From Adiantum capillus-veneris (taxonomy: Eukaryota; Streptophyta; Polypodiopsida; Polypodiales; Pteridaceae), in assembly GCA_014529385.2 (NCBI GenBank), contig CM043958.1:139388398-139452397 (forward strand): a DNA stretch of 64,000 nucleotides, written 5' to 3'. The notes under the pieces were generated by a model, which worked only from the letters and a program-made list of their open reading frames with translations, ran no database searches and had not been told where the DNA came from. This document shows positions 46,986-56,722 of the stretch, piece after piece (positions within the stretch are counted from its first letter, which is position 1; every line of letters begins with the position of its first letter). A program made the position numbers and the translations under genes.

Positions 46986-47554
46986 TTATCCTTGAATGCC
47001 GATTGAAGATGAGCAAAAGCTCAACTTCTCCTTGTTGACCACCTTTGTAAACATGTCTGCAGGATTTTCACTTGTATGCACCTTTCCTAGCTTTGGTTGT
47101 CCCTCTTCCAAAAGAGTGCGTATGAAGTGATATCTCACCTCAATGTGCTGTGTCCTTGAATGAAAGACTGAGTTCTTCGCAAGATGGATAGCGCTTTGGC
47201 TATCACTGTACAAGACACAAATGTCTTGTTTGAATCCAAGCTCTTTTAAGAATCTGTGAAGCCACAGAATTTCTTTGCTTGACTCCGTCATTGCTAAATA
47301 CTCTACTTCACTTTCTGCAGCTTTGAAGCCCAGCTTACTGTTGTGCCTCCAACCGTGAACACATAGCCAGTAGTACTCCTTCGAGTATCTTTGTCACCTG
47401 CCATATCTGCATCAGCATACCCTTCTAGAAAAATATCAGTTCCTCCAAAATACAAAGCATTTGTTGTTGTCCCTTTTAGATACCTAAGTATCCACTTCAC
47501 AGCTTGCCAATGCTCTTTACCTGGGTTGTCCATGAACCTACTCACAACTCCCAC
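46986..47554 (-). pseudogene. Copia-2 RNase H
   Basis: Two pieces: TRPDIAHAV to SWASKLQKV (47578-47303), then EYLAMTESSKEILWLHRFL, YSDSQSAIHLAKN, HIEVRYHFIR and NPADMFTK to 46986. Between them the conserved stretch expected after SKLQKV is missing and the frame shifts. The string CTGCAGAAAGT at the junction encodes both LQKV and AES, which points to a deletion between two short repeats. Confidence 0.9.
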
Positions 47555-47578
47555 TGCATGTGCAATGTCTGGCCTTGT

Positions 47579-48538
47579 CTAGACCATAGCATACATTAGA
47601 GAACCTACCGCTGCAGCATATGGAACTTTAGACATATAGGCTATCTCCTCTTGTGTCTTTGGACACATATCCTTCGTTAGTTTAAAATGACCAGCCAAAG
47701 GTGTAGAAACTGGTTTTGCATTTTGCATTGCAAAACTTTCTAGTACCTTCTTGATGTAATCTTCTTGAGATAGCTTTATTGTCTTCTTCGTCCTGTCCCT
47801 TGATATTTTCATACCAAGTATCCTCTTTGCAGCACCTAAATCTTTCATTGAAAAAGATTTGGACAGCTCCTCTTTTAGGTCTTTGATGTCCTGCATGTTA
47901 GCACTTGCAATCAACATGTCATCAACATACAACATTAGGATGATGAATTTCCCATCTCCCAAATTCTCCGTGTAGACGCAGTGATCCGAGTTGCATCTTG
48001 TGAATCCATGATCCAACATCCATCGATCAAACTTCAAGTACCATTGTCTTGATGCTTGCTTTAAACCATACAAGCTCTTCTTTAATCTGCAAACCATTTT
48101 CTCCTTACCTTTTACTTCATACCCCTTTGGTTGAAGCATGTAGATTTCCTCCTCTAAGTCACCGTGAGGGAATGCCGTATTTACATCCATTTTCTCGAGA
48201 TTTAGATCATGAGCAGCCACAAGACTTAAGACAAGCCTAATTGAGTTCATTTTTACAACAGGAGAAAATATTTCATTGAAGTCAATACCTTTCTTTTGAG
48301 AAAAACCTTTTACCACAAGCCTAAACTTGTACCTTTTCTTCCCACCTTCTTCTTCCTTTAACTTGTACACCCATTTGTTTTGAAGTGCCCGCTTACCTTT
48401 AGGCAACTCAACCAACTCCCATGTTTGGTTGTGATGTAGTGAGTCCATCTCCACTTGCATGCTCTTCGTCCATTCTTCTTTGGATTCATGTTGCATAGCT
48501 TCTTCATATGATTTCGGCTCTCCAGAATCTGAGATCAA
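47579..48538 (-). pseudogene. Copia-2 reverse transcriptase
   Basis: NKWVYKLKEEEGGKKRYKFR, SPVVKMNSIRLVL, the catalytic D in MDVNTAFPHGD, SLYGLKQASRQWY and the catalytic LYVDDMLIAS are in standard copia order and spacing. A TAG at 47579-47581 interrupts MYAMV-stop-TRPD, where RNase H would follow. Confidence 0.94.
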
Positions 48539-49576
48539 GAGATGGTTGAAGGAAGGAACAAACCTTTCTGGAGGTCTACTTGCTCTTGTAGATCTTCGGG
48601 GAATAGGTTGAGGCTCCTCATTTGGTTGACGTTGTTACACATTGTCATCGTTTGCAGTCCTTGAGTCTTCACCGTCTTCAAGCTCCATGTACTCATCACC
48701 TGTTTCTTTTGTTTTTTTTCTTTCCAAGTAATCTTTGTACATATTTTGTTTGTTAAAAATTACATCCCTACTCCTTAAGATTTTACCATCTTCAGGATTC
48801 CATAGGCGATACCCAAAGTCTTCTTCTCCATAGCGAATGAAGAAACACTTTTTGGACTTTGCATCTAACTTTGATCTTAGGCTTCTATCTATGTGCATGA
48901 AAGCCTCACACCCAAACACTTTGAGAAATGCATAATTCACCGGTTTACCTGTCCATGCCTCTTCTGGAACTCCCCCATCCAATGCCGTTGAGGGTGACCG
49001 ATTGATTAAGTACACAGACGTACTTACAGCTTCCACCCAAAGCTCAAGCGGTAGGCCTGCATGTAGCCGCATGCTTCGTGCTCGTTCCATGATTGTCCTG
49101 TTCATCCTTTCCAAAATCCCATTTTGTTGAGGTGTCCTTGGGGTTGTCCTTTGCCTCCGAATGCCATTGCTAGCACAAAAGCTTTCAAAAGCTTGGCTGC
49201 AATATTCGCCTCCATTGTCGGATCTAAGGCATTTAACCTTGGTACCTGTTTCATTCTCCACAAAGGCTTTCCACCTTTGAAATATGGAAAATACATCGGA
49301 TTTATTCTTCATGACATAAACCCATGTTTTTCTAGTCGCATCGTCTATGAATGTTACATAGTACAATGAGCCACCAACTGATGGTGTACTTGCAGGACCC
49401 CAAACATCAGAATGAACCAACTCAAGTTTTTTATTTTTTCTTTCATTTCCTGATTTTTGAAATTTTACCCTCTTTTGTTTACCATAAACACAATCTTCAC
49501 AGAACTCTAAGTCCACTTCTTTCAAACCTGGTAGAAGCTTCTTTGTTTGAAGGATTTGCATTCCTTTGGCACTCAT
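48539..49576 (-). pseudogene. Copia-2 integrase
   Basis: Zinc-finger C-terminal half CEDCVYGKQKRVKF, then DDE residues in HSDVWGPASTP, LRSDNGGEYCS and PQQNGILERMN, followed by the copia C-terminal GKPVNYAFLKVFGC and KKCFFIRYGEEDFGYRLW. A TGA at the start (WHY-stop-LGHMS, normally Arg) and a TAA at 48635-48637 (NDDNV-stop-QRQP) break the frame. Confidence 0.93.
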
Positions 49577-49585
49577 ATGCCCAAG

Positions 49586-50848
49586 TCAGTAGTGCCACAC
49601 CGCACTGTCAACTTCTGTAGTTGCTGCACAAGCTGAAGGTTGCGTGCTAATAGTACACAAGTAAAGTGTACCGACTTTTTCACCCTTGGCAACCACCAAA
49701 GATCCCTTTGAGATCTTCCATCGTTTGTTTCCGAATGCAATGTTGTGACCTTCATCGTCCAATTGTCCTGTAGAGATCAAATTTTTGCGAAGAGAAGGAA
49801 CATGCCTAACATCTTTAAGCTTCCATTCATTTCCGTTAGCATTTTTGACAGAAACTGTACCTTTGCCGACAATCTCACAAGCTTCATCATCTCCCAAGTA
49901 TACATACCCAAAATTACCTTTGGTGTAGTCTTGGAAATGTTGCTTGTGTGGTGTCGCATGGAATGAAGCCCCGGAATCTACTATCCAGGAATTAGACACA
50001 TTGTCTAATGAGAGAATTAGAGCATCTTGCTCTACTTTACCTGCCACATTGGCCTCCGATGTTGGCTTGTTGTCTTGAGACGATGTCTCCTTCTTCTTCT
50101 TGGACCAGCAATCCTTCTTGACGTGGCCCTTCTTGCCGCAGTTCCAACATTCAAGAACTGACTTTGTGCGTGACTTGCTCCGCCTTGAGCGATCACGACC
50201 CTTTTGGTTTTTGAACCTCTCCTTAAGCCTTCCTCTTGTTTCCACTGATAGTGCAGCACTTGATGATTCTCCTGTGCTTCTCCTTCGCATTTTCTCGCTT
50301 AGGAGAGCACCCACAACATCATCAAACTTAAGAGTATTTGTGCCAGAGATAGAATTACTTACAGCCATCACAAGGCTGTCCCAACTATCCGGTAGAGATG
50401 ATAGTATAAGGAGAGCTCGCACTTCGTCATCGAAATTGATTTTCACTGATCGAAGTTGACTTATGTTTGTGTTAAAGTCATTTAGGTGTTCTGCAACTGA
50501 ACCATTCTCTGCCATCTTTAGATTGAACAAGCGCTTCATAAGAAATACCTTATTGGATGCCGATGGTTTCTCGTAGAAGTCGTCAATTGACTTCATCAAG
50601 TCCTCCGTGGTCTTCATCTCCAAAACATTGAAGGCCACCGTTGACGCCAAGCTTAACTGGATTGTTCCCACTGCCTTTCAATCAAGGACAATCCATGCTT
50701 CATCTGCCATTGTTGCGGGCTTCTTCGCAAGACCGCCTAGTAGCAAATAGAGGTCCTTCTGGTAGAGATAGTCTTCAATCTGCATCTTCCAATGTTGGTA
50801 GTTTTTGCCGTTGAACTTCTCAATCTTGAGCTTCCCTTCCTCCGCCAT
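49586..50848 (-). pseudogene. Copia-2 gag and protease
   Basis: The true start is the ATG at 50848-50846 (MAEEGKLKIEKFNGKNYQ), typical of copia gag. A TGA at 50680-50678 (IVLD-stop-KAVG) interrupts it. Gag continues (LFNLKMAENGSVAEHLNDFN) to the zinc knuckle CWNCGKKGHVKKDC near 50150 and then the protease WIVDSGASFHATPHK near 49975, ending at the TGA before LGHMS. Without the TGA this would be one polyprotein with pol. Confidence 0.93.
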
Positions 50849-50907
50849 AACTCCCACTCAATTCAAGGAATCCTTTCCTTGAGATAATTTAGCTACGAGC
50901 AAACCTT

Positions 50908-50919
50908 GCTCTGATACCA
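50908..50919 (-). other. Copia-2 primer-binding site (tRNA-iMet)
   Basis: The minus strand reads TGGTATCAGAGC, two bases inside the 5' LTR; identical to the Copia-1 site. Confidence 0.96.
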
Positions 50920-50921
50920 GT

Positions 50922-51709
50922 TGTTAGGAAATAAGACGTAGCTAAATAGATAATTGAGTAGATTACTTAATGGAGAGAGACAGATTTATATACACGAGAT
51001 TATAGAGTAGAGAGAGAGAGAGAGAGACAGTACACACGAAATACGTGGTTCACCCAATGTGGGCTATGTCCACAGGAAAGCAGCCACTCAATGGCTTTAG
51101 TACTTCAAAACAAGAAGTAGTTTACAAAGGGATTATACCCTTAATGGAGCTTCCGCCTTGCTTCACTCTCACCACCTCACACTCACCTTGTTGCATCAAC
51201 TTCACACTATGAAATGTGTGTAGCAATGGTCTCCTTTTATAGGCCAAAAGGGCTGCCCTCTCTTATGAGAGACAGCCATGTGTAGCCGCCCTTGTGCGAA
51301 TAAGTCCAAATCGGACCCTCCAATCCGCCCATGTGTGGCTGCCCTTGAGAAGACAAGTCCGCTTTTGAATTCGGCCACCGGCCACCGGCCATTGACTTCC
51401 GACCACCGGCCATTGGCCATTGACTACAGGCCACCGGCCAACCGACCGGTTGTTTTCCGACCACTTTTCGACCGCCGTCTGGCCATAATATTTCGGCGAA
51501 AAAGAATATTTGGGCAAAAAAAAAAAGTCTCGGGGGCCTCCGTCCCCCGAGGCCTTTAAAGTTGCCCCTGATTCTTGTCCGTGAAAATTTTGGTTTTCGG
51601 TGAGTGATTTTCCTTCACGCACGATGGCTTCTCCTCATAATGGGGGCCTTCCAAATGTGCGCTTTTACCACAGAAAATTACAAGGGTAAATCAGGCTCCA
51701 TACTTAACA
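50922..51709 (-). repeat. Copia-2 5' LTR
   Basis: 788 bp. It carries the same GA microsatellite and CCGGCC minisatellite as the partner LTR and differs by about twenty substitutions and a few indels (for example in the microsatellite and the A-run near 51515). Confidence 0.95.
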
Positions 51710-53581
51710 CAAATGGTCTCAGTAAATTGTTAGCATTCTTTCCTTTGGAGGTAGGTTTGATAAGACGGAAGACGGATCCAAACAACAAACAATTCGACAA
51801 ACGAAAAACTTCCAGTTGATTACAGCATGGCTGTATCATCTAGGATCGGACCAAATTCTACGACTATGTATAAATCCGGAGGAATTCAAGTGTTATCTTG
51901 AAGAAGCACACGTCCAGGCATTAGGAAAAATTTGGACTCACAAAGGGGCCCTTTAAGGAGTTTGACTTTACCTCTCTCTACCAAAACGGGCGCATGGGTA
52001 AATTTTTGCAAACAAACTCCAAAGTTGGCGGAGGCTTGATAGTTAGAATGTCCTCTTCAAGCTCTATTTACTGATATATAACACGCCATGAGATTCCTTA
52101 TATTTTAGAAGATTCTTTTTTTGATTCACTTAGATTTCGACAGAGTTGTCACATCATAGGTGAATCAAAAAAAGAATCTTCTAAAATATGAGGAATCTCA
52201 TGGCGTGCTATATATCAGAGATAGAGCTTGAAGAGGACATTCTAACTGTCAAACCTCTGCCAACTTTGGAGTTTGTTTGCGAAAATTTATCCATGCACCC
52301 GTTTTGGTAGAGAGAGGTAAAGTCAAACTCCTTAAAGGGCCCCTTTGTGAGTCCAAATTTTGCCTAATGATTGTGCATTTCATTGTTCAACAATGAAAAC
52401 ACTCCAGAGACTGAAACAGTTAAGGGTTTATTGGCCAACTATGTACGTAGACACACATGCTTATGTTAACAATTGTACTATATGTAGTGCCAAACGACCA
52501 GTGGATCACGCGACATTGTTTCAGGTCAACATTGCACCTGCATGGAGTCAATATATCATTGATTTCTTAACCACAAGGACGTTTCCTGAAAACATAACAA
52601 AAGCATGGCAAAGGGCTATAGAGCTGGAGGCTCGTGACTTTCAGTTAATTGGGAACCAACTCTATAAGCAAGGTAAGGACAATCAACTTAGAATCTGTGC
52701 AAGTGAAAGTGAATACCTACCGATTCTAGAACACGCACATGGAGGCATAAGCGGAGGTCATTTTTCAGGCGATAAGACGGCAAAAATTATCTTAACTGCA
52801 AGAATATGGTGGCCTACATTGCATATGGATGCTGACGAGTTTGTAAAGCGTTGTGACCCATGTCAGCGCACCAAGGTGCCGATAAAGAGAGATGAGATGC
52901 CACTACGGCCAATGATGGGAGCAAGGGCATTTGCAAAATGGGGCATTGATTTTGTGGGACCTATTTGACCCCCTGCATATCGCACCCATACCCAATATAT
53001 CATTGTGGCTACAGACTATCTCACGAGATGGGCGGAAGCCAAGGCAACACAAAAAGCAAATGCACGAACCACTGCACAATTTTTGTATGAGAATGTTTTT
53101 GTACGATACGGTTTACCAATAGAAATTGTCGGTGATCGAGGAACACATTTTCTTAATGAAGTCATCGAATATCTGCTAGAGGAATTCATGGTCATACATA
53201 GAAAATCTGCTCCATATCATCCACAGGCAAATGGACAAGCTGAGGCCACAAATAAAACACTATGCACGGTTCTCACTAAAATTGTATCAGAGTCAAGAAC
53301 AGATTGGGACCAGCAGCTACACTCAACACTATGGGCATACAAGATAGCTAACAAAACATCGATAGGAATCGACACCGTACAACATGGTCTTTGGCCTAAA
53401 TGCTATATTACCCATAGAGTTTTTAATCCCAACTCTACGAGTAGCGCAATGCTTAGAATGGACAGGGCATGAGCTCTCTTCAAGAATAGATGATCTTGAA
53501 AAGCTAGATGAACTTCGCTTATGAGCTGTAGCTTCGATCTATGCTAAAAAGAGAAGACAAAAGGAGTTTTTTGACAAGCAT
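51710..53581 (+). pseudogene. G1 integrase (resumes after Copia-2)
   Basis: Joining 46141 to 51715 restores the G1 frame past RNase H (LYHLGSDQILRLCINPEEF, LEEAHVQA). The MITE interrupts at about 51921. After it come an HHCC-like finger ending CTIC (about 52475), then about 90 residues later a second, better one (HAHGGISGGHFSGDKTAK…CDPCQRTK, about 52733-52872). The core has ATDYLTRWAEA, GDRGTHFLNE and NGQAEATNKT as D, D and E. Defects: TGA at 52966-52968, a frameshift near 53370 (TSIG-ID) and TGA near 53522. The tail continues as KEFFDKHVRTKEFTIGDYVL into the next ORF. Confidence 0.88.
51921..52369. mobile_element. Foldback MITE inside G1 integrase
   Basis: A ~449-bp near-perfect inverted repeat. 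Arms of about 200 bp begin TTAGG(A/C)AAAATTTGGACTCA and GGGGCCCTTTAAGG and meet around 52135-52175, with a loop containing ACAGAGTTGTCACATC. It interrupts the integrase between VQA and the first zinc-finger half. No coding. The ends fit a TA dinucleotide target (TA-GG…CC-TA), as in Tc1/mariner-type MITEs, but TA is palindromic so a duplication cannot be proved. Confidence 0.85.
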
Positions 53582-54322
53582 GTGCGCACGAAAGAGTTCA
53601 CAATAGGTGATTATGTACTTGTTTATACCTTGAAGCAACATGCCAAGCAACTTAAAAAGCGAGGGATGGGACCCTTTGTGATTAGTGACCTATCACAAAG
53701 CAGAGCTGTCAAGCTTGCTACATTAGCAAGTGAAGAAATGCCAAATTGGATTCGTGGGTGTCGATTAAAGAAATATCATTTACCACTAACACCGGATATG
53801 CTTCAACATATCCATCAAGAAAAACAACGAATGAAGGAAAAACAGAGGGTACGAGAAGAAGCTCAAGCAGAAGCAAAAGAACGCATTGCAAAAAGAAGGC
53901 TTCTACGACAACAACAACAATGTGGATCACCATTGCGAATAAATGCTATTCGACTAATGAATTTTGATGAAGACACAGTGGAGCCAATAATTGAAGTCAA
54001 AGTGGATAGCAATCAAGTTGAATCTATGGCATTGCTTGATTCTGGAGCTCAAGAAAATTTGATCTCTTACAGATTATACAAACAACTCAAGCACACAAGT
54101 CAACTTCATCCTACTCCACAAATGCTGGAAAGTAGTATATCACATTCAGTGAAAACATTGGGCTGGACTATATTGCATGTACAAATACATCAATATATTT
54201 ACCCACACAAGTTTTATGTGGTCGAGGATGAAAGCACACAACACCCCATGTTGTTGGGAAAACCTTGGCAAAAAGAGTACAATGTGCAGATAGATTGGAA
54301 TACAAATGTAGTCAAGATTTAG
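53582..54322 (+). CDS. G1 integrase tail plus second aspartic-protease-like domain
   Basis: 246 codons open without a stop, remarkable in this decayed element. Residues 1-60 complete the integrase C-terminus (GDYVLVYTLKQHAKQL, GPFVISDL, VKLATLASEEMPNWIRG). Residues 60-125 are a basic alpha-helical linker (HIHQEKQRMKEKQRVREE, RIAKRRLLRQQQQ). From about 130 comes a retropepsin-like unit: EPIIEVKVDSNQVESM, catalytic triad ALLDSGAQENLIS (54038-54046), HVQIHQYIYPHKFYVVED and LLGKPW (54251-54268), then YNVQIDWN. It ends at a TAG in frame with the next segment. It is fused in frame to the integrase, exactly as in G2. Possible roles: processing of the extended polyprotein, or a degenerate dimerisation domain. 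Confidence 0.8.
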   Translation: MRTKEFTIGDYVLVYTLKQHAKQLKKRGMGPFVISDLSQSRAVKLATLASEEMPNWIRGCRLKKYHLPLTPDMLQHIHQEKQRMKEKQRVREEAQAEAKERIAKRRLLRQQQQCGSPLRINAIRLMNFDEDTVEPIIEVKVDSNQVESMALLDSGAQENLISYRLYKQLKHTSQLHPTPQMLESSISHSVKTLGWTILHVQIHQYIYPHKFYVVEDESTQHPMLLGKPWQKEYNVQIDWNTNVVKI

Positions 54323-54999
54323 CATGCACAAGAACAACAGGTGATATCCTTTGCTCAGCAACTCCGGAATAATCCGCTTCCAACAATGCAATCCCTGGAT
54401 AAAAAGCCAAAAGGAAGGGCGCCACTAAAGAACAAACAGGGAACTGCCAACCATGCTCACTACATGCATAAGAAGTCACCGACCGCAGTGAAGAGATCAG
54501 AGTTAGCAACACGAGAAAAACAAGTATGGGTGCGGAAGGATAGAAGTGACATGGCAGACAAACCACAATACAATAGAAGAATTCAACAGAAACAGATAGT
54601 TCAACCAAAAACCAAGGGAATAAAAAAGATATGGATCCCAAAGAAAATGCTCAGCAACAACTCAAATACGACTCGCATCTGGATCCCAAAACCAAAGCAA
54701 CAGGAACTCCCTTCAGTACAAGCAACATCAAAAGGCAGACAACTGCATATGAAACCGGCAAACCGATTTATGTGGGTGCCAATTAGTAGCAAAACAATGG
54801 CAACCAAGGAAGTAGCCATAAACCTACAAAAATCGGCAAGGCAAAGCTACAAATGGAAAGCAAAAGAGACAAGGTCTACGGCCAATTCCACCATGCAAAT
54901 TCTCTCCAAGGAGACGACTACGGCTATATCGACAGTAGCGGCAACACTCACGACTTTTGCAAGAAAGACAATCAAACAAAGAGCAGTAGATTTATAGCT
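54323..54999 (+). pseudogene. Basic pol-tail region with W-[IV]-P repeats (G1)
   Basis: Same frame as the preceding domain, separated only by one TAG (54320-54322). About 225 codons, basic and rich in K, Q, T and S. It contains repeated motifs KQVWVRKD, KKIWIPKK, TRIWIPKPK and RFMWVPIS and shares QELPSVQ and the end motif IKQRA with G2. No zinc finger, membrane segment or enzyme motif. The stop before it could be natural termination with readthrough, but G2 lacks a stop at that position and has others elsewhere, so it is more likely decay. Function unknown. Confidence 0.7.
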
Positions 55000-55049
55000 T
55001 TTACTTGCAAAAGAAAAAAAGAAAACCTCGACGGCGGCGAATGCCAATA

Positions 55050-56715
55050 AGCATCTTGCTTATACCATTCTCTTGCACAACATTAATTTTTCCATGCATT
55101 GACCGAGTATGCATTATATAGGGCCACATTACACGGCCAAGCATTAGCACAATTTTTTCAACCCGTGCACAGCATATACACCGAGGCGATACCTTGTTGT
55201 CCGGGAGGACTCCGGCTAGGAGGGGGGGAGGCATTTTCAAATGAGGACCCAATGGCAAAAAGAGAAAAAAAGGGGCATGTTTTGCGACTATTTTTAAGGG
55301 TTGTTGTTTGATTGTGAAATTTTCTGGCCTAACCCAAGTACATATGCCCTTATACAGCATGAATATACAAGTAGATGGGGCCAAACGCCAAATCAAGCCC
55401 CTAGGTGTGTGTGTGTATATAAGCAAAAATAGCCATTTTTTGGGCAAAATATTGGTAAAATAGAGAAATCCGGTCATAAAAATTGCATGTGAGTGTATAT
55501 AATGTTTTGCGGTGATTTTTTTGATTTATTATGATTTTTGGGGATTTTTTGGGTTTGATTTTCTTTTTTCCTTTTAATTTTGCTAATTTTCGGCAGAAAA
55601 ACTTCAAAAATACAAAAAGCAAGTGAAAACAATCGTAATGAAAAACAAAAATTATGGGGATGATCAGTGACTATAGGACAACCTATGGTACAGTGGGGGT
55701 GAAATTATGAGACTGGAGCGAAAAGCGTGTTTTGGCCAGATTTTAACCGAAACGTCAAATTTCTTGTAAACTGGGCAAACGGAGTCCAAATGAAGAAATT
55801 TTTGAGCCTAAACCGCATCTCGCAAGAAGTTGGGAGCACATGCCAAATTTCATGAAAGGTGGTTAGGGGACCCCCATTATAAGAATTTTTCACTTCATTT
55901 TAAGTTCATTTCCACTATTGACCTTTGAGAGAGAGCTCCTGCCACCTAGAGCGAACGGAACTTCCAGCAGCTTCTACGACGCGCACGACTACCCGACGGG
56001 CTTCGAACATGAGAGGTAGGCTCACCACCTTGAGCTTTTCGCGCATGTTTGTCGTTTTGTCGCGAAAACTAGCGTAGGGTTCACACAGAAAGGGGGCAGT
56101 AGAGACCTACAAGTAGAAGTGGCCACCTAGCGGCTAACCCAAAAGCAATGAGACTTCATTGGCAGCTTACCCTAGCATAGGAGACCAGTTTTGGATGCCC
56201 AAAGGCAGTAGAAAACCATCGGGAAAAACCCTAACTCCTAGAGCCCCGCAAGAGGCCACCAAATGGGAAATCGGCGGAGAGGTGCCCAAATGCTACCAAA
56301 ATTCATGGGTAGGAGCATCTCAACATGCTCGACAAGTCTATGTAGCCCACATGACCAAAAGGTGACCCGAAGCGGCATCAGACACACAAAGCGTCAAATA
56401 GCTCTTGCGGCCAAACCGCATGTCCGTTTGCCACCAAACTTCACAAGCGGCTTTCCTAGACCATCGAAAACCAAGTCGTATGGTGGTAGACCACCACAAG
56501 TCATCGAAGACATGTAAACGCAACCACAGGTGCTTCTAGAACAACAAATTGCCAAACGGAGCTCCGGTGAAGCCAAAGTCGACAAAAACCATACGGCAAG
56601 GATCCCCAAGGGATCGAGAAGCTATGGAGACCAACATCAAGAAATTTCATCGCCAAAAAGCACTCCAAAAGTCAAAAAACAGCTCGGAGGCTCTGAAATC
56701 CACACAGGGAGTTAT
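55050..56715 (+). other. Conserved non-coding block Y of G1
   Basis: Homologue of block X (17779-19312). It starts with a purine run AGGAGGGGGGGAGG at 55218-55231 that could be a polypurine tract, then CAAACGGAGTCCAAAT, ACATGAGAGGTAG, TTTGTCGCGAAAACT, GACACACAAAGCGTCA and AAACTTCACAAGC. Homology ends at about 56715 with CTCGGAGGCTCTGAAAT versus CTTCGGAGACTGAAAT. In G2 a palindrome array and the large ORF follow; here Penelope-like sequence follows instead. Confidence 0.6.
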
Positions 56716-56722
56716 TTTCTAT

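Larger units (their letters stand above)
46142..51709 (-). mobile_element. Copia-2: Ty1/copia retrotransposon nested in G1
   Basis: 5,568 bp on the minus strand with LTRs of 784 and 788 bp, tRNA-iMet primer site, gag, protease, integrase, RT, RNase H and polypurine tract. It is flanked by a perfect 5-bp target duplication CAAAT (46137-46141 and 51710-51714). The LTRs differ at about twenty positions plus small indels, so it is clearly younger than its host G1 and older than Copia-1. Coding has four in-frame stops and one deletion and is inactive. Confidence 0.97.
36480..56715 (+). mobile_element. Gypsy element G1 (old, split, 3' end missing)
   Basis: Order: 5' LTR, tRNA-Asp primer site, ~2-kb leader with palindromes, gag, protease, RT, RNase H, [Copia-2], [foldback MITE] in the integrase region, integrase, second protease-like domain, W-I-P basic region, conserved non-coding block Y. 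After removing Copia-2 and the MITE the remaining length is about 14.2 kb. The left boundary is fixed by interruption of copy B at 36479/36480. The right end is not an LTR: homology with G2 stops at about 56715 and Penelope-like sequence begins, whereas copy A predicts the flank should resume CTTCAACCACC. A 3' part is therefore missing. Coding regions carry numerous stops and frameshifts. Lineage: tRNA-Asp priming is typical of Athila. Confidence 0.85.
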
